This document shows positions 1 through 8,891 of a stretch of 64,000 nt of DNA, in pieces (within the stretch, counting starts at the first letter, position 1; each line of letters opens with the position of its first letter). The position numbers and the translations under genes were made by a program. This stretch comes from Alkaliphilus sp. NP8. Lineage in GTDB: Bacteria; Bacillota; Clostridia; Peptostreptococcales; Natronincolaceae. The notes under the pieces are model-generated. The model did no database searches. It saw only the letters and a list, made by a program, of their open reading frames with translations, and was not told the DNA's origin. The stretch lies in assembly GCA_015978205.1 (NCBI GenBank), contig JADWMM010000003.1, positions 1 through 64,000 of the forward strand, read 5' to 3'.

Positions 1-15
1 TGATTAATATAATAG

Positions 16-44
16 TTGAAAGGATAAAAACAATGTACTATAAT
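16..44 (+). promoter_or_regulatory. sigma-A promoter for the SEC-C gene
   Basis: A TTGAAA box at 16-21 and an exact TATAAT at 39-44 are separated by 17 bases, the optimal sigma-A spacing. They lie about 40 bases upstream of the start at 84, and a strong AGAAGGAG ribosome site follows at about 70-77. Confidence 0.65.
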
Positions 45-83
45 AGTAACAGTTAAAGTTTATTTAAAGAAGGAGAAGAAAAA

Positions 84-581
84 ATGAGTTTATATAGTAC
101 TTGGAAAAAAATAGCTTTTGATCATAAGCAAGAACAAGAAGCATTAAAGTTTTGGAACGAATACTGTGAAGTAGAAAAATCAATATATGAAAGAATATTA
201 GAAGGAAATATAACTAATATAAAAGGAAAAGTTGCTGAGTTAGCAAAGGAATATGGAGTAGATGATGTTACTTTCGTAGGTTTCATAGATGGTATAAATA
301 CTAGTCTTAAACCTGAAATTAATTTAGAAGAGTTAGATGAAAACACTGATGTTGAACTAAATATTGATTTAGAAAAGTTATATTATAACATGCATGATGC
401 TAAAGCAGATTGGCTTTATAACTTACCTCAATGGGACAACATATTAACTGAAGAGAAAAGAAAAGAGATAAAAAAAGAGTATAATGCTACTAAAACTGTA
501 GTTAAAGAAAATAAAATAGGTAGAAATGAACCTTGTCCTTGTGGTAATGGTAAAAAGTATAAGAAGTGTTGTGGTAAATAA
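84..581 (+). CDS. SEC-C motif protein
   Basis: This 165-aa cytoplasmic protein ends in a SEC-C zinc-binding motif (about residues 147-164: [17 protein letters not shown]), the same Cys-x-Cys...Cys-Cys metal site found at the SecA C-terminus. The first 140 residues are acidic and helix-rich and match nothing I recognise. In known families SEC-C tails bind zinc and contact the ribosome or other proteins, so this may be an accessory factor, but the function is not shown here. The ATG follows a good AGAAGGAG site and a consensus promoter. A hairpin terminator follows, so the gene looks monocistronic. Confidence 0.8.
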   Translation: MSLYSTWKKIAFDHKQEQEALKFWNEYCEVEKSIYERILEGNITNIKGKVAELAKEYGVDDVTFVGFIDGINTSLKPEINLEELDENTDVELNIDLEKLYYNMHDAKADWLYNLPQWDNILTEEKRKEIKKEYNATKTVVKENKIGRNEPCPCGNGKKYKKCCGK

Positions 582-593
582 TTTAAAAATAGT

Positions 594-630
594 AGACTGT
601 CTATGAATTGGTAGACAGTCTTATTATTTA
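594..630 (+). terminator. Intrinsic terminator after SEC-C gene
   Basis: A 10-bp perfect stem (AGACTGTCTA at 594-603, complement at 612-621) with an 8-base loop is followed by a modest T-rich run. It lies 13 bases after the stop codon. Confidence 0.75.
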
Positions 631-671
631 GTAGCCATAATAGTTATGTTAAATTACGGAAGGAGTTTAAT

Positions 672-1157
672 ATGAATTTAGTTGAATTATATAAAATACA
701 AAAAGAATTAGATGATAGAATACACAAAGAACATAATCTGGAAGGTAAAAATCTTGTTACAGCTAAAATATTAGCTTTACAAGTTGAGTTAGGAGAATTA
801 GCTAATGAAACTCGTTGCTTTAAATTTTGGAGTAATAAAGCATCTTCACCTAAAGAAACTGTTTTAGAAGAATATGTAGATTGTTTACACTTTATTTTAA
901 GTATAGGCTTAGATAATAATTTTACTAATATAGATTTAGGTGAAATTGATAATTCTAAAGATTTGGTAGATCAATTTCAAGATATATATGTTCGTATTGT
1001 TACGTTACAATATGAATCTAAAATAGATAACTATAAAAAATTATTTGACAATTTCTTATTATTAGGTAAAAAATTAGGATTTACAAAAAAAGAAATATAT
1101 GATTCTTATATACAAAAAAATAAAATTAATCATCAAAGGCAAGATGAAGGATATTAA
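672..1157 (+). CDS. Dimeric dUTPase-like (dUTPase_2) pyrophosphatase
   Basis: This 161-aa all-helical protein belongs to the dimeric dUTPase/MazG-like NTP pyrophosphatase group. Family members hydrolyse dUTP (or other NTPs) to the monophosphate and pyrophosphate, keeping uracil out of DNA. The Mg-binding pattern is visible as ELGELANE (about residues 36-43) followed by EEYVD (about 65-69), the ExxE...ExxD arrangement. KFWSNK between them is also typical. The length fits the family. AGGAGTTT precedes the ATG at a normal distance. It appears to be a single-gene unit between two terminators. The exact nucleotide specificity cannot be read from sequence. Confidence 0.85.
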   Translation: MNLVELYKIQKELDDRIHKEHNLEGKNLVTAKILALQVELGELANETRCFKFWSNKASSPKETVLEEYVDCLHFILSIGLDNNFTNIDLGEIDNSKDLVDQFQDIYVRIVTLQYESKIDNYKKLFDNFLLLGKKLGFTKKEIYDSYIQKNKINHQRQDEGY

Positions 1158-1160
1158 AAA

Positions 1161-1200
1161 TAAAAGCAAAGACATTACTAAACAACTGTCTTTGCTTTTA
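1161..1200. terminator. Bidirectional terminator, overlaps MATE 3' end
   Basis: A 13-bp perfect stem (1161-1173 with 1188-1200) is flanked by A-rich and T-rich runs on both sides, so it can terminate both the rightward dUTPase gene and the leftward MATE gene. The right arm lies inside the MATE coding sequence and encodes its C-terminal residues. Confidence 0.85.
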
Positions 1201-2545
1201 TTACTTCTTTTTGCCATTTTCCACTTAAATAAATAATCAGCCCCAAAATACATATTAATAAATTACTAAGCACCATAGCGTACCAGACTCCACTAGAATC
1301 TAATGACGTATATTTTTTAAATAATATAATCATAGGAAGTCGAAGTGCCCACAAACGTCCCATATTCATAATCATAGCATATATTGTATGGCCTGAACCT
1401 TGAAAAGTACCTACAAATACCTGGAAGAATCCCATGAGAGGTAATGATAACGATATTAACCTTAAATAATTTGTAGCTTGATTAAAAACATTTGGATCAT
1501 TTTGTACAAAGATTGATACAATATTCTGAGATAGCATAAATATGGTTATGCCACCTACAACCATAAAGCTAGTAGTTAGTTTAATAGATGTATTAAATGC
1601 AAGTTTAGCTCTTTCTTTTTTATATGCACCTAGATTTTGTCCGATAATAGCGGCTAGAGAACTACCTATACCTTGAGCAGGCATTAGTATAAGAGAATTA
1701 ATTCTATTACCTACTCCAAAAGCAGCTAAAGTATTTTCTCCATATGATATTACAACAGAATTTAAAATTATAAAACCTAAAGCAGCAGCAGATTGACCTA
1801 AAGATGATGGAAGCGATATATTTATAATTTCGCTTAAGGTTTTTTTATCTAATCCTAAGTTGTTTTTTTCTAGATATATACCATTCTTGTTTACGAATAA
1901 AGTATATATAGCATATATAGCAAAAATTGTTCTAGAAAACACAGTTGCTATTGCGGCACCTTTAATGCCTAACCCTAATACAAGAATAAAAATAGGATCT
2001 AAAATAATATTTAATATTACACCAGCAACATTTAATATCATTGGTGTAATCGTATCGCCTTGAGCCTGTTTTATTGCAGTATATACTAGAATGAGGAACA
2101 TACCTGGCATTTCCCAGAACATAAGTGACAAATACTCTGTACTTTGTGTAAAGACACCACCTTCTCCACCCATAGCTTTTATTATAAAAGGAGTAGAAAA
2201 ATATCCAATAAGACTAAGAAAGAGTGATAAAATTAATGCGAAGCTTACCATTTGAGAAGCTATTCTTTTTCCATCATTTTCTCGATTAGATCCAATATAT
2301 TGAGATATTAATGCAGTGCCTGCAACATTGATTCCCATTCCTACAGATAAAGTTAAAAAAACTACAGGAAAAACTAATGTTATTGCAGCCATAGAAGTAG
2401 TTCCAAGTTTACTAACCCAATACGTATCTGCTAGATTATATAAGGTCTGTATTAAGTTATTGAACATAATTGGAGTAGCCAAAGTTAATATAACTTTAGG
2501 CATTTTTCCTTCTAAAATAAATTTTTGTTTTTCTTTAAAGTTCAT
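1178..2545 (-). CDS. MATE family multidrug/Na+ efflux transporter
   Basis: This 455-aa polytopic membrane protein has about 12 hydrophobic segments in two homologous halves. It starts with the typical MATE N-terminus (EGKMPKVILTLATPIMFNNLIQTLYNLADTYW, about residues 12-43). MATE proteins export drugs and other organic cations in exchange for Na+ or H+. The length is normal and the frame is intact. The ATG at 2545 lacks a close ribosome site: the only strong SD-like tract (AAGGAAGGAG on the minus strand, about 2592-2601) is some 45 bases upstream, and a short reading frame ends in an ATGA overlap with this start. The substrate is unknown. Confidence 0.9.
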   Translation of the reverse strand: MNFKEKQKFILEGKMPKVILTLATPIMFNNLIQTLYNLADTYWVSKLGTTSMAAITLVFPVVFLTLSVGMGINVAGTALISQYIGSNRENDGKRIASQMVSFALILSLFLSLIGYFSTPFIIKAMGGEGGVFTQSTEYLSLMFWEMPGMFLILVYTAIKQAQGDTITPMILNVAGVILNIILDPIFILVLGLGIKGAAIATVFSRTIFAIYAIYTLFVNKNGIYLEKNNLGLDKKTLSEIINISLPSSLGQSAAALGFIILNSVVISYGENTLAAFGVGNRINSLILMPAQGIGSSLAAIIGQNLGAYKKERAKLAFNTSIKLTTSFMVVGGITIFMLSQNIVSIFVQNDPNVFNQATNYLRLISLSLPLMGFFQVFVGTFQGSGHTIYAMIMNMGRLWALRLPMIILFKKYTSLDSSGVWYAMVLSNLLICILGLIIYLSGKWQKEVIKAKTVV

Positions 2546-2851
2546 ATAAATTTAGACATATCTAATTCATAAGTAGAATAGATTGTGTTCTCCTTCCTTA
2601 TAAAATTTACTTAAATTAATTCTTCTCATAATACATATATATTTAGTTACTCTAAATATATTATAACAACTTTATTTTAAAATTCAAAATGTTTTATTTA
2701 TTGATTTTAAGTGGGCATATTTAAATCACGAAAATAATAATCTAAATATTTTTACTTTTATAAAATTTTGATGTAGAATTATAGTATAAATGTATTGAAT
2801 AAAGAATGAGAAAGGAGACGAAGATCAATATTAACTAAACTAAAGCAAAAA
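2546..2851. other. Divergent intergenic region with MATE promoter
   Basis: This 306-base region separates the divergent MATE and metallophosphoesterase genes. On the minus strand a TTGAAT box (complement at 2682-2687) and TATAAT (complement at 2660-2665) are 16 bases apart and fit a sigma-A promoter for MATE. Near the right end AAAGGAG (2811-2817) is the only ribosome site for the phosphoesterase. The rest is AT-rich with no clear element. Confidence 0.5.
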
Positions 2852-3442
2852 ATGTATTTATTTATAAATAAGCCATATATACCAGAAGATATAAAAAATG
2901 AAAAAGGCCCTTTATTAATGCATATTAGTGATACTACTGAAGAGTCTTTCAAGTATGTTATACAAGCAATACAAAATATTAACCCACAATATCTTGTGCA
3001 TACTGGGGATATTGTGGACAATATAAAGTTAGAAACCAATAAACACTATTTAGGTTTATACAAAAAATCTCTAAAAAAATTTATTAATTCTATAGAAATT
3101 TATGACCTAACTCCTTATTATGTAATAGGTAATCACGATGATATAGATAGTGTTAGAAAACTATCTAGTAAGGGTATTATTTTAGAAAAAGGAGTAATAG
3201 AAATAGAAGGAAGGTTTTTTTACTTAAGTCATAAGCACGAAGAAACTAATACTAAGGCAGATTATTTTCTTTATGGTCATTCATTTTTTCCTCCACATTA
3301 TGAAGAAGGAAATAAAATAGGCTTAAATGGATTATTAAATATTAATGTAATTGTTTTATCCACAGGAAAAATTTATCAAATAGAATATCCTATGGGAATT
3401 AATTACTACAGAAAAATGGAAAGAGGGAGTATAGGGTTATAA
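2852..3442 (+). CDS. Calcineurin-like metallophosphoesterase
   Basis: This 196-aa protein has the two-metal phosphoesterase signature in order: HISDTT (about residues 24-29), GDIVDN (about 52-57), GNHDD (about 93-97), an isolated His in SHKHEE, and GHSF (about 147-150). The family hydrolyses phosphomono- or phosphodiesters, and the substrate is unknown here. It has no signal peptide. The ATG at 2852 sits 34 bases from the nearest SD (AAAGGAG, 2811-2817). The frame stays open upstream, and an AUA at 2828 would sit about 10 bases from the SD, adding 8 residues. The start is therefore uncertain. Confidence 0.8.
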   Translation: MYLFINKPYIPEDIKNEKGPLLMHISDTTEESFKYVIQAIQNINPQYLVHTGDIVDNIKLETNKHYLGLYKKSLKKFINSIEIYDLTPYYVIGNHDDIDSVRKLSSKGIILEKGVIEIEGRFFYLSHKHEETNTKADYFLYGHSFFPPHYEEGNKIGLNGLLNINVIVLSTGKIYQIEYPMGINYYRKMERGSIGL

Positions 3443-3485
3443 ATAACTTTAAAATGTAAAAACTTAATTTGGAAGGAGTATAAAT

Positions 3486-4478
3486 ATGGTTTTTTTAAGA
3501 ATGGGAGCTAGACTTTTATTTTTAAGAACAGAAAAAATAGAAGAATTAAAAGATTATATAGTAAACAATTTAGATGGATTAGTTGGTGAATTTGAAAAAT
3601 GCTTAGAGGAATCGACTGAAGATAGTACAATAATTTTTATAACTGATATTGATCGTGAAAAAACAGATATAGATGATGCCAAATATATTATTTTAGTTAA
3701 TCAACCTTCTTCTATACTTTTAGCTTCTATTTTAAGTGACAATTCTAGCAAAGTTATTCATAGAGTTGACTTAGGTCCAGCTTTTTTAATAATGAGAACT
3801 GCTGGCGATGAAGATAAGGTAGTAGATAGGTTGAAAAAGGCATATGATGCAGAGGTTGTGAGCTTAAGAGAAGGCATAAGTAAAGGCGAGAAAATGGATA
3901 CGCTTCTTGCATTAGCTAAAAAATCTATAGCTCATGAATTAAACAGTGAAGATGTTTCTAACAATATTTTGTTATTATCTCATCCTGTTAATTATGTTCA
4001 AAAACGATTAAGATCAGAAGGAATTGTATTTATAACCCAAAGTATGGAAAGTGGAGAGTGGTATGAACTTAGAATTAATATATATGATTCATACAGTAAT
4101 TATTCACAGCATTATAAAAGACTTATGCTAGTTTTAAATCAATTAGAGTTAGGAATGGTTTTAGGCGAAACTTGGACTCGAGATCATGCTTTGATTTTAT
4201 ATTCAGTAGTTGCGTATCAGGTTCGTTTATTTACACTATATTCTCCAGAAGAGGTTAAAAAAATATTATTAGGACTTGAATATAATAAAGAGGGAAAAAG
4301 ATTAGTAGATTTTGATTTATATTATAGAAATAAAAAGGTATCCTGGAGAGATGTTGGTGGGAAAAAAGGGAATAAAAATAAAGTAGAGCAAGGCAAGAGA
4401 TATAGAGAGGAATTATTTGAAAAATTACCAGACGTAGTTATAGAAAACCTAATACAGTTAGAAAAAGATATTGAATAA
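3486..4478 (+). CDS. Conserved-looking protein of unknown function (330 aa)
   Basis: I do not recognise this protein. It is soluble, mixed alpha/beta, and has no signal peptide or membrane segment. An N-terminal stretch with IIFITDIDRE and YIILVNQPSSI (about residues 48-80) looks like alternating beta-strands. The middle is helical (about 150-260), and the C-terminus is Lys/Arg-rich (about 280-320). AAGGAG precedes the ATG. It lies 43 bases downstream of the metallophosphoesterase with no terminator between, so the two may be co-transcribed. A metal- or nucleotide-related role would be a guess. Confidence 0.65.
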   Translation: MVFLRMGARLLFLRTEKIEELKDYIVNNLDGLVGEFEKCLEESTEDSTIIFITDIDREKTDIDDAKYIILVNQPSSILLASILSDNSSKVIHRVDLGPAFLIMRTAGDEDKVVDRLKKAYDAEVVSLREGISKGEKMDTLLALAKKSIAHELNSEDVSNNILLLSHPVNYVQKRLRSEGIVFITQSMESGEWYELRINIYDSYSNYSQHYKRLMLVLNQLELGMVLGETWTRDHALILYSVVAYQVRLFTLYSPEEVKKILLGLEYNKEGKRLVDFDLYYRNKKVSWRDVGGKKGNKNKVEQGKRYREELFEKLPDVVIENLIQLEKDIE

Positions 4479-4584
4479 AAGTAATAAATAAAAATTTATA
4501 TTAAATAAAGAAAGATTTAACTTTTATGAATTGGGTATATACAATAAGAATTCATAGTATAAATTTTAAAAAGAGGTGATTGTA

Positions 4585-5427
4585 ATGACATTTATTAATT
4601 TAATTGAAAAAAGAAAGTCGATCAGAAACTATCAGAGAAGCAAATTAAGTTCTAATGATTTAAAAGAAATAGAAAACTTTTTAACTCAGTTTTTAGATGG
4701 AGAAAATACGCTTCAAGAGGACATAGACATAGACTTTGCTTTAATTGAAGATGGATGGGAAAAAGAAGATATTTTAAAAGGAAGAACAGGATATTCTGGA
4801 AATCCTATTTTAGCTCCCCATTATATTGCTTTGCTAAGTGAGTCTAAAGAAGGATATTTATTAAATACATCTTATGTATTAGAGCAATTAGTACTAAAAG
4901 CAGTAGAGATGAATATAGGAACTTGTTGGATTTCTGTAGAAAAAGATTCTAGTGATTTAAAAAGAGACTTAGGGATAGCTACTTCTGGAGAAATAGTAGC
5001 TCTTATAGCGTTAGGTAATCCAAAAACTCGAATCCCTTATACTAAAAAGAGTGCTACTTCTCGTATAGGAGTTGAAGACTTTGTATATAAGGATAAATGG
5101 GGGAATACTGTTAAATATGAAGAAATTGAAAATATGGGAATAGGAACAGCTTTACATAATATAAGATTCGCTCCATCTTGGGCAAATCTTCAACCGTGGA
5201 AATTAATTATAGATAATGATAAGATTATTTTGACAGTTGGTGGGACAAAAGTAGATAATAAGCATCTTATGCTAGATGCAGGTATAATGATGCTTTATAT
5301 GGAAAAGGCATTTAGTCAAGCAGGTATAAATGCAAAATGGAATATATATAAAGAAGAGTCAAAGAGTGATTTCTCTAAATACAACATACCTTCAGAATAT
5401 ACTATAATTGGAACATTGCATATATAA
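4585..5427 (+). CDS. Nitroreductase-family protein (TM1586-type)
   Basis: This 280-aa FMN-dependent nitroreductase-fold protein begins with the typical ExRxSIRNY motif (EKRKSIRNYQ, about residues 8-17), which binds the FMN phosphate. It contains two halves, as in the TM1586-type single-chain nitroreductases; the second has FAPSWANLQPWKLII (about residues 194-208). Such enzymes use NAD(P)H to reduce nitro, quinone or flavin substrates, and the natural substrate is unknown. I chose ATG 4585 over the upstream in-frame GTG at 4576 because that GTG is part of the SD (AGAGGTG, 4572-4578). It is 57 bases from folD. Confidence 0.8.
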   Translation: MTFINLIEKRKSIRNYQRSKLSSNDLKEIENFLTQFLDGENTLQEDIDIDFALIEDGWEKEDILKGRTGYSGNPILAPHYIALLSESKEGYLLNTSYVLEQLVLKAVEMNIGTCWISVEKDSSDLKRDLGIATSGEIVALIALGNPKTRIPYTKKSATSRIGVEDFVYKDKWGNTVKYEEIENMGIGTALHNIRFAPSWANLQPWKLIIDNDKIILTVGGTKVDNKHLMLDAGIMMLYMEKAFSQAGINAKWNIYKEESKSDFSKYNIPSEYTIIGTLHI

Positions 5428-5484
5428 TACAAGATATAAGTTCTTGTACTGATTATAAATAATATTTTGAAAGGGGTTATGTAA

Positions 5485-6339
5485 ATGTCAATATTATTAA
5501 AAGGAAAGCCTGTTGCTGATAAAATAAGTGAAAGCATAATAAAAGAAGTGGATGACTTAAAGTCAAAAGGGATAAATCCAAAGCTTGCTATTGTTAGAGT
5601 AGGTTCTAGATCTGATGATTTAGCTTATGAAAGAGGAGCCTTAAAAAGATGTGAAAAAGTAGGGATTGATACAATAGTTAAAGAGCTTAAGGAAGATATT
5701 ACTCAGGAAGAATTTATACAAGAATTAAGAAAAATTAATAAAGATAATGATATTCATGGAATTTTAGTCTTTAGACCTCTTCCTAAACAATTAAATGAAG
5801 AAGTTATTAAGTATGAAATAGCACCAGAAAAAGATATAGACTGTTTTAGTCCTATTAATGCAGCGAAATTATTAGAAGGAGACGAAACAGGTTTTCCTCC
5901 ATGTACACCTATGGCAGTTATTGAAATTCTAAAGCATTATGAAATACCTATGGAAGGTAAAAAGGCTATAGTTTTAGGTAGATCAATGGTTGTAGGTAAA
6001 CCAGCAGCACTGTTGCTTCTTAAAGAAAATGCTACAGTAACAGTTTGTCACTCTAGAACAAAAGATCTTCCTCAGGTTGCTAAAGAAGCAGATATTTTAG
6101 TAGCAGCTATAGGTAAGGATAGATTTGTTAAAGAAGACTTTGTTAAAGAAGATACAGTGGTTATTGACGTAGGTATAAATGTGGATGAAGAAGGAAATAT
6201 GCATGGAGATGTAGATTTTGAAGATGTAGAAAACAAAGTTAAAATGATAACACCTGTACCTAGAGGAGTAGGATCAGTAACTACATCTATTTTAGCAAAA
6301 CATGTAGTCAAAGCTTGCAAGCTTCAAAATAATATTTAA
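5485..6339 (+). CDS. folD: FolD-family methylene-THF dehydrogenase with altered active site
   Basis: This 284-aa protein is a full-length member of the family that interconverts methylene-, methenyl- and formyl-tetrahydrofolate. NAD(P)-binding LGRSMVVGKP (about 164-173) and the acidic KDIDCFSPIN (about 116-125) are present. The family's catalytic lysine lies four residues after a conserved Tyr (Y-x3-K). Here the segment reads YERGALKRC, with Ala52 at that position. The usual VQLPLP reads VFRPLP, and the GGVGPMT loop reads RGVGSVT. By family knowledge loss of this lysine mainly removes cyclohydrolase activity, so this copy may be dehydrogenase only. An FchA-like cyclohydrolase is encoded at 43329. 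A terminator follows. Confidence 0.88.
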   Translation: MSILLKGKPVADKISESIIKEVDDLKSKGINPKLAIVRVGSRSDDLAYERGALKRCEKVGIDTIVKELKEDITQEEFIQELRKINKDNDIHGILVFRPLPKQLNEEVIKYEIAPEKDIDCFSPINAAKLLEGDETGFPPCTPMAVIEILKHYEIPMEGKKAIVLGRSMVVGKPAALLLLKENATVTVCHSRTKDLPQVAKEADILVAAIGKDRFVKEDFVKEDTVVIDVGINVDEEGNMHGDVDFEDVENKVKMITPVPRGVGSVTTSILAKHVVKACKLQNNI

Positions 6340-6373
6340 AATCAGTTTCTAAATAAAAGTTTTAATTATAATA

Positions 6374-6410
6374 AAAAATACTTCCTAACAAATTGTTAGG
6401 AAGTATTTTT
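6374..6410. terminator. Bidirectional terminator between folD and chemoreceptor
   Basis: A 17-bp perfect stem (6374-6390 with 6394-6410) has a 3-base loop and A/T runs on both sides. It serves the convergent folD and chemoreceptor genes. Confidence 0.9.
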
Positions 6411-6422
6411 ATTTTTAATATA

Positions 6423-8411
6423 TTAATCAACCTTAAATACTTCAACTTGAGATTTTAAATCTTCGGCTAAGTTACTTAAGTGCTGTGCAGCATTTGCCAC
6501 TTCTTCAACAGCTGAAGATGTCTGTTCCATAGAAGCAGTAACTTCCTCTGATGCAGCAGCAGTTTCTTCTGATACTGCAGATATATTTTCTATAAAGGAA
6601 ACCACTTTATCGTTACCTTCTGTCATTTCATTTATGTAAGTAGTAAAGCTGGTCATTTTTTCCGTCATTTGTTCTATAGAGTTATAGATGGTTCCAAATG
6701 ATGTATTTACATCTTCTACTGATGAAACCTGATCATTTGTATGGTTTCTAACTTCACCCATTATTGACACTACATTATCGCTACTTTCAGATATTTCAGT
6801 AGTAATATTTCTTATTTCGTCTGTAGATGAACTAGATTGCTCAGCTAATTTTCTTATTTCATCGGCAACTACTGCAAAGCCTCTACCAGCTTCACCAGCT
6901 CTAGCAGCTTCAATAGCAGCGTTAAGTGCTAAAAGATTAGTTTGCTCAGCTATAGAACTAATAGTTTCTAATATTACTCCAATAGATTGAGTTTGTTCGT
7001 TAAGATCTTTAATTGCTGTATCAATTTTTTCAAGTGCAGCTTTATTACTATCTGTTTTTTGAGTTAAACCTTTAACGCTTTCTATACCTTTTTCGTTAGC
7101 GCCTACAACTTCTTTAGATAAGTTAAGCATTTCTTCAGTTTCATTATTTAATACAGTAAATTTATTAGCTAATTCATTTATCATAATAGAACCTTGCTCT
7201 GCATCATTAGCTTGATCAGAAGCACCTTTAGCAATTTCTTCTACTGTTCTACTAACTTCTTCTGTAGAAGCACTAGTTTGCTGTGAAGATGCAGCTAAAC
7301 TATTAGAGGCTAGATCGATTTCGCTAGATGCACTCTTTACATTAGATATTAATTCGCTAATATTTTCTATAGTTGTATTTATAGTTTTGGATAATTTCCC
7401 TATTTCATCACTAGACTTTAGATCACTTCTAATAGTAAAGTCTCCATCACCTATTTTTTCCATGTCATTAACTAAAGTAGTTGTGGATTTAGCAATTCTT
7501 AATGAGAATAATACACCTGCGATTATAGTAAGTAATAAGGATAATGCTCCATAGAAAAGACCATTATTTAATATTCTAGCGTTGCTTTCATTTATTTCAG
7601 TTTCAAATACTGTACCTATTATTTTCCAACCAGTTCTATCTATTCCCTCAAATACTGCTATTCTGTTTTTGTCTCCAAATTCATAGCTTAAGTGTTTTAT
7701 TGTATCAGATTTAACTGCATCTAAAAGAGCCGGAACAGGAATTTCTTTACCCATTAGTTCTTTATCTTTATGTACTATTAATACTCCATTTTTATCTACT
7801 AAAGACAAATAACCTTCTTCTCCTAATTTAGCGTTTGAAATCATAGCGCTTACTTCGTTTAAAGATACATCTATTCCTACAACACCGATAAATTCATTAT
7901 TTTCTCTTTCATTGTATGCAGGTTTTGAAACGGTAATTGTAATATTTCCAGTTGCTTCATCTACATATGGATCAGTCCAATATATTCCATCATTATCAAG
8001 AGCTCCTTTATACCACTCTCTAGTACGAGGATCGAAATCATCGTCTAAGTCTGCTTTTGGATAAATATGAGTTTCTTTGTTTTTTGTTCCTAAATATATT
8101 GCTTGAATATTTTTGTGGCTAGTTACCATTGACTCAAAGCTTTCTAGCATCCATTCTGGAGAGCTTTCCACTATATTTATTGATTGAACATTTGCGTCCT
8201 TGGAGAACATATCAACAGATTCTTCCATAGAATCTAATAATAGATTGAAAGTTTCTCCCATTCTAACAGTGACCTCATGGGAGTTATCTTCTAAGGTATC
8301 TGTTAAAACATTATTTGCACTTTTATAGTTTATGAAAGTTAAAAGTGAAATAGGAATTAAGGTTAATACTATTAGCATACTTATAATTTTCCCTTTTAAT
8401 GAGCTTTTCAT
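6423..8411 (-). CDS. Methyl-accepting chemotaxis protein, dCache_1 sensor
   Basis: This 662-aa transmembrane chemoreceptor has, in order: TM1 (about 9-27), a periplasmic-type dCache_1 domain (about 35-280), TM2 (about 283-303), HAMP (about 304-358) and a cytoplasmic signalling domain with the hairpin tip [19 protein letters not shown]. It would signal through CheW/CheA to flagellar or twitching motility. The sensor contains R131, W133, Y134, Y149, D151 and D181 in the order expected for the dCache amino-acid-binding motif (first aromatic position is Phe). Amino-acid sensing is inferred. AGAGGAGA precedes the ATG. No other chemotaxis gene is nearby. Confidence 0.92.
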   Translation of the reverse strand: MKSSLKGKIISMLIVLTLIPISLLTFINYKSANNVLTDTLEDNSHEVTVRMGETFNLLLDSMEESVDMFSKDANVQSINIVESSPEWMLESFESMVTSHKNIQAIYLGTKNKETHIYPKADLDDDFDPRTREWYKGALDNDGIYWTDPYVDEATGNITITVSKPAYNERENNEFIGVVGIDVSLNEVSAMISNAKLGEEGYLSLVDKNGVLIVHKDKELMGKEIPVPALLDAVKSDTIKHLSYEFGDKNRIAVFEGIDRTGWKIIGTVFETEINESNARILNNGLFYGALSLLLTIIAGVLFSLRIAKSTTTLVNDMEKIGDGDFTIRSDLKSSDEIGKLSKTINTTIENISELISNVKSASSEIDLASNSLAASSQQTSASTEEVSRTVEEIAKGASDQANDAEQGSIMINELANKFTVLNNETEEMLNLSKEVVGANEKGIESVKGLTQKTDSNKAALEKIDTAIKDLNEQTQSIGVILETISSIAEQTNLLALNAAIEAARAGEAGRGFAVVADEIRKLAEQSSSSTDEIRNITTEISESSDNVVSIMGEVRNHTNDQVSSVEDVNTSFGTIYNSIEQMTEKMTSFTTYINEMTEGNDKVVSFIENISAVSEETAAASEEVTASMEQTSSAVEEVANAAQHLSNLAEDLKSQVEVFKVD

Positions 8412-8891
8412 ATTAAATCTCCTCTCTAAAATTTTAGCGAAATTATATTAATAATATTGACATAAAGTAACACTTAAAATATTATTACTGAATAATAAGA
8501 TTAATAGTTGCCAATATTAAACATATAATTTACACAATTTGACTGTATCTATTCATTATATATTTCGACAAGTTTTTTATCAATCCTTTTTTTTACAATT
8601 ATATTTTGGAAAATTATGAATATATATATAATAGTTAATAATTTTTAGAAATAGAGGAATTGAGTTACTTTAAATATATGAAAACCTTAGTATTTAAATA
8701 TAAAACAGAAGAAAAGTCCTACTACTTAGTTCTTAAATATATGATTATGATATAACGTTTAGTTATTCTTAATAAAAAAGTTATATACTATAAATAAAAA
8801 CATAAAAAAAATGTGTAAATAATATTTAAAATGGGTATTAAGTCTTAAGTATAGATATGATTCGGATTAATTTTGGAGATGAGGTAATTAT
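8412..8891. other. Divergent intergenic region, 480 bases, with chemoreceptor promoter
   Basis: The region separates the chemoreceptor from glutamate-cysteine ligase. On the minus strand TTGATA (complement 8578-8583) and TATAAT (complement 8555-8560) are 17 bases apart, a good sigma-A promoter that would leave a chemoreceptor leader of roughly 140 bases. I looked for a c-di-GMP riboswitch core in that leader and saw none. The right half (8600-8880) is AT-rich and shows no convincing promoter or RNA structure apart from GGAGATGAGG just before the ligase start. Confidence 0.5.

Noticed and set aside
8660-8755. 31-codon frame starting TTG before glutamate-cysteine ligase
   Set aside because: The SD is only one base from the TTG and the peptide has no recognisable features.
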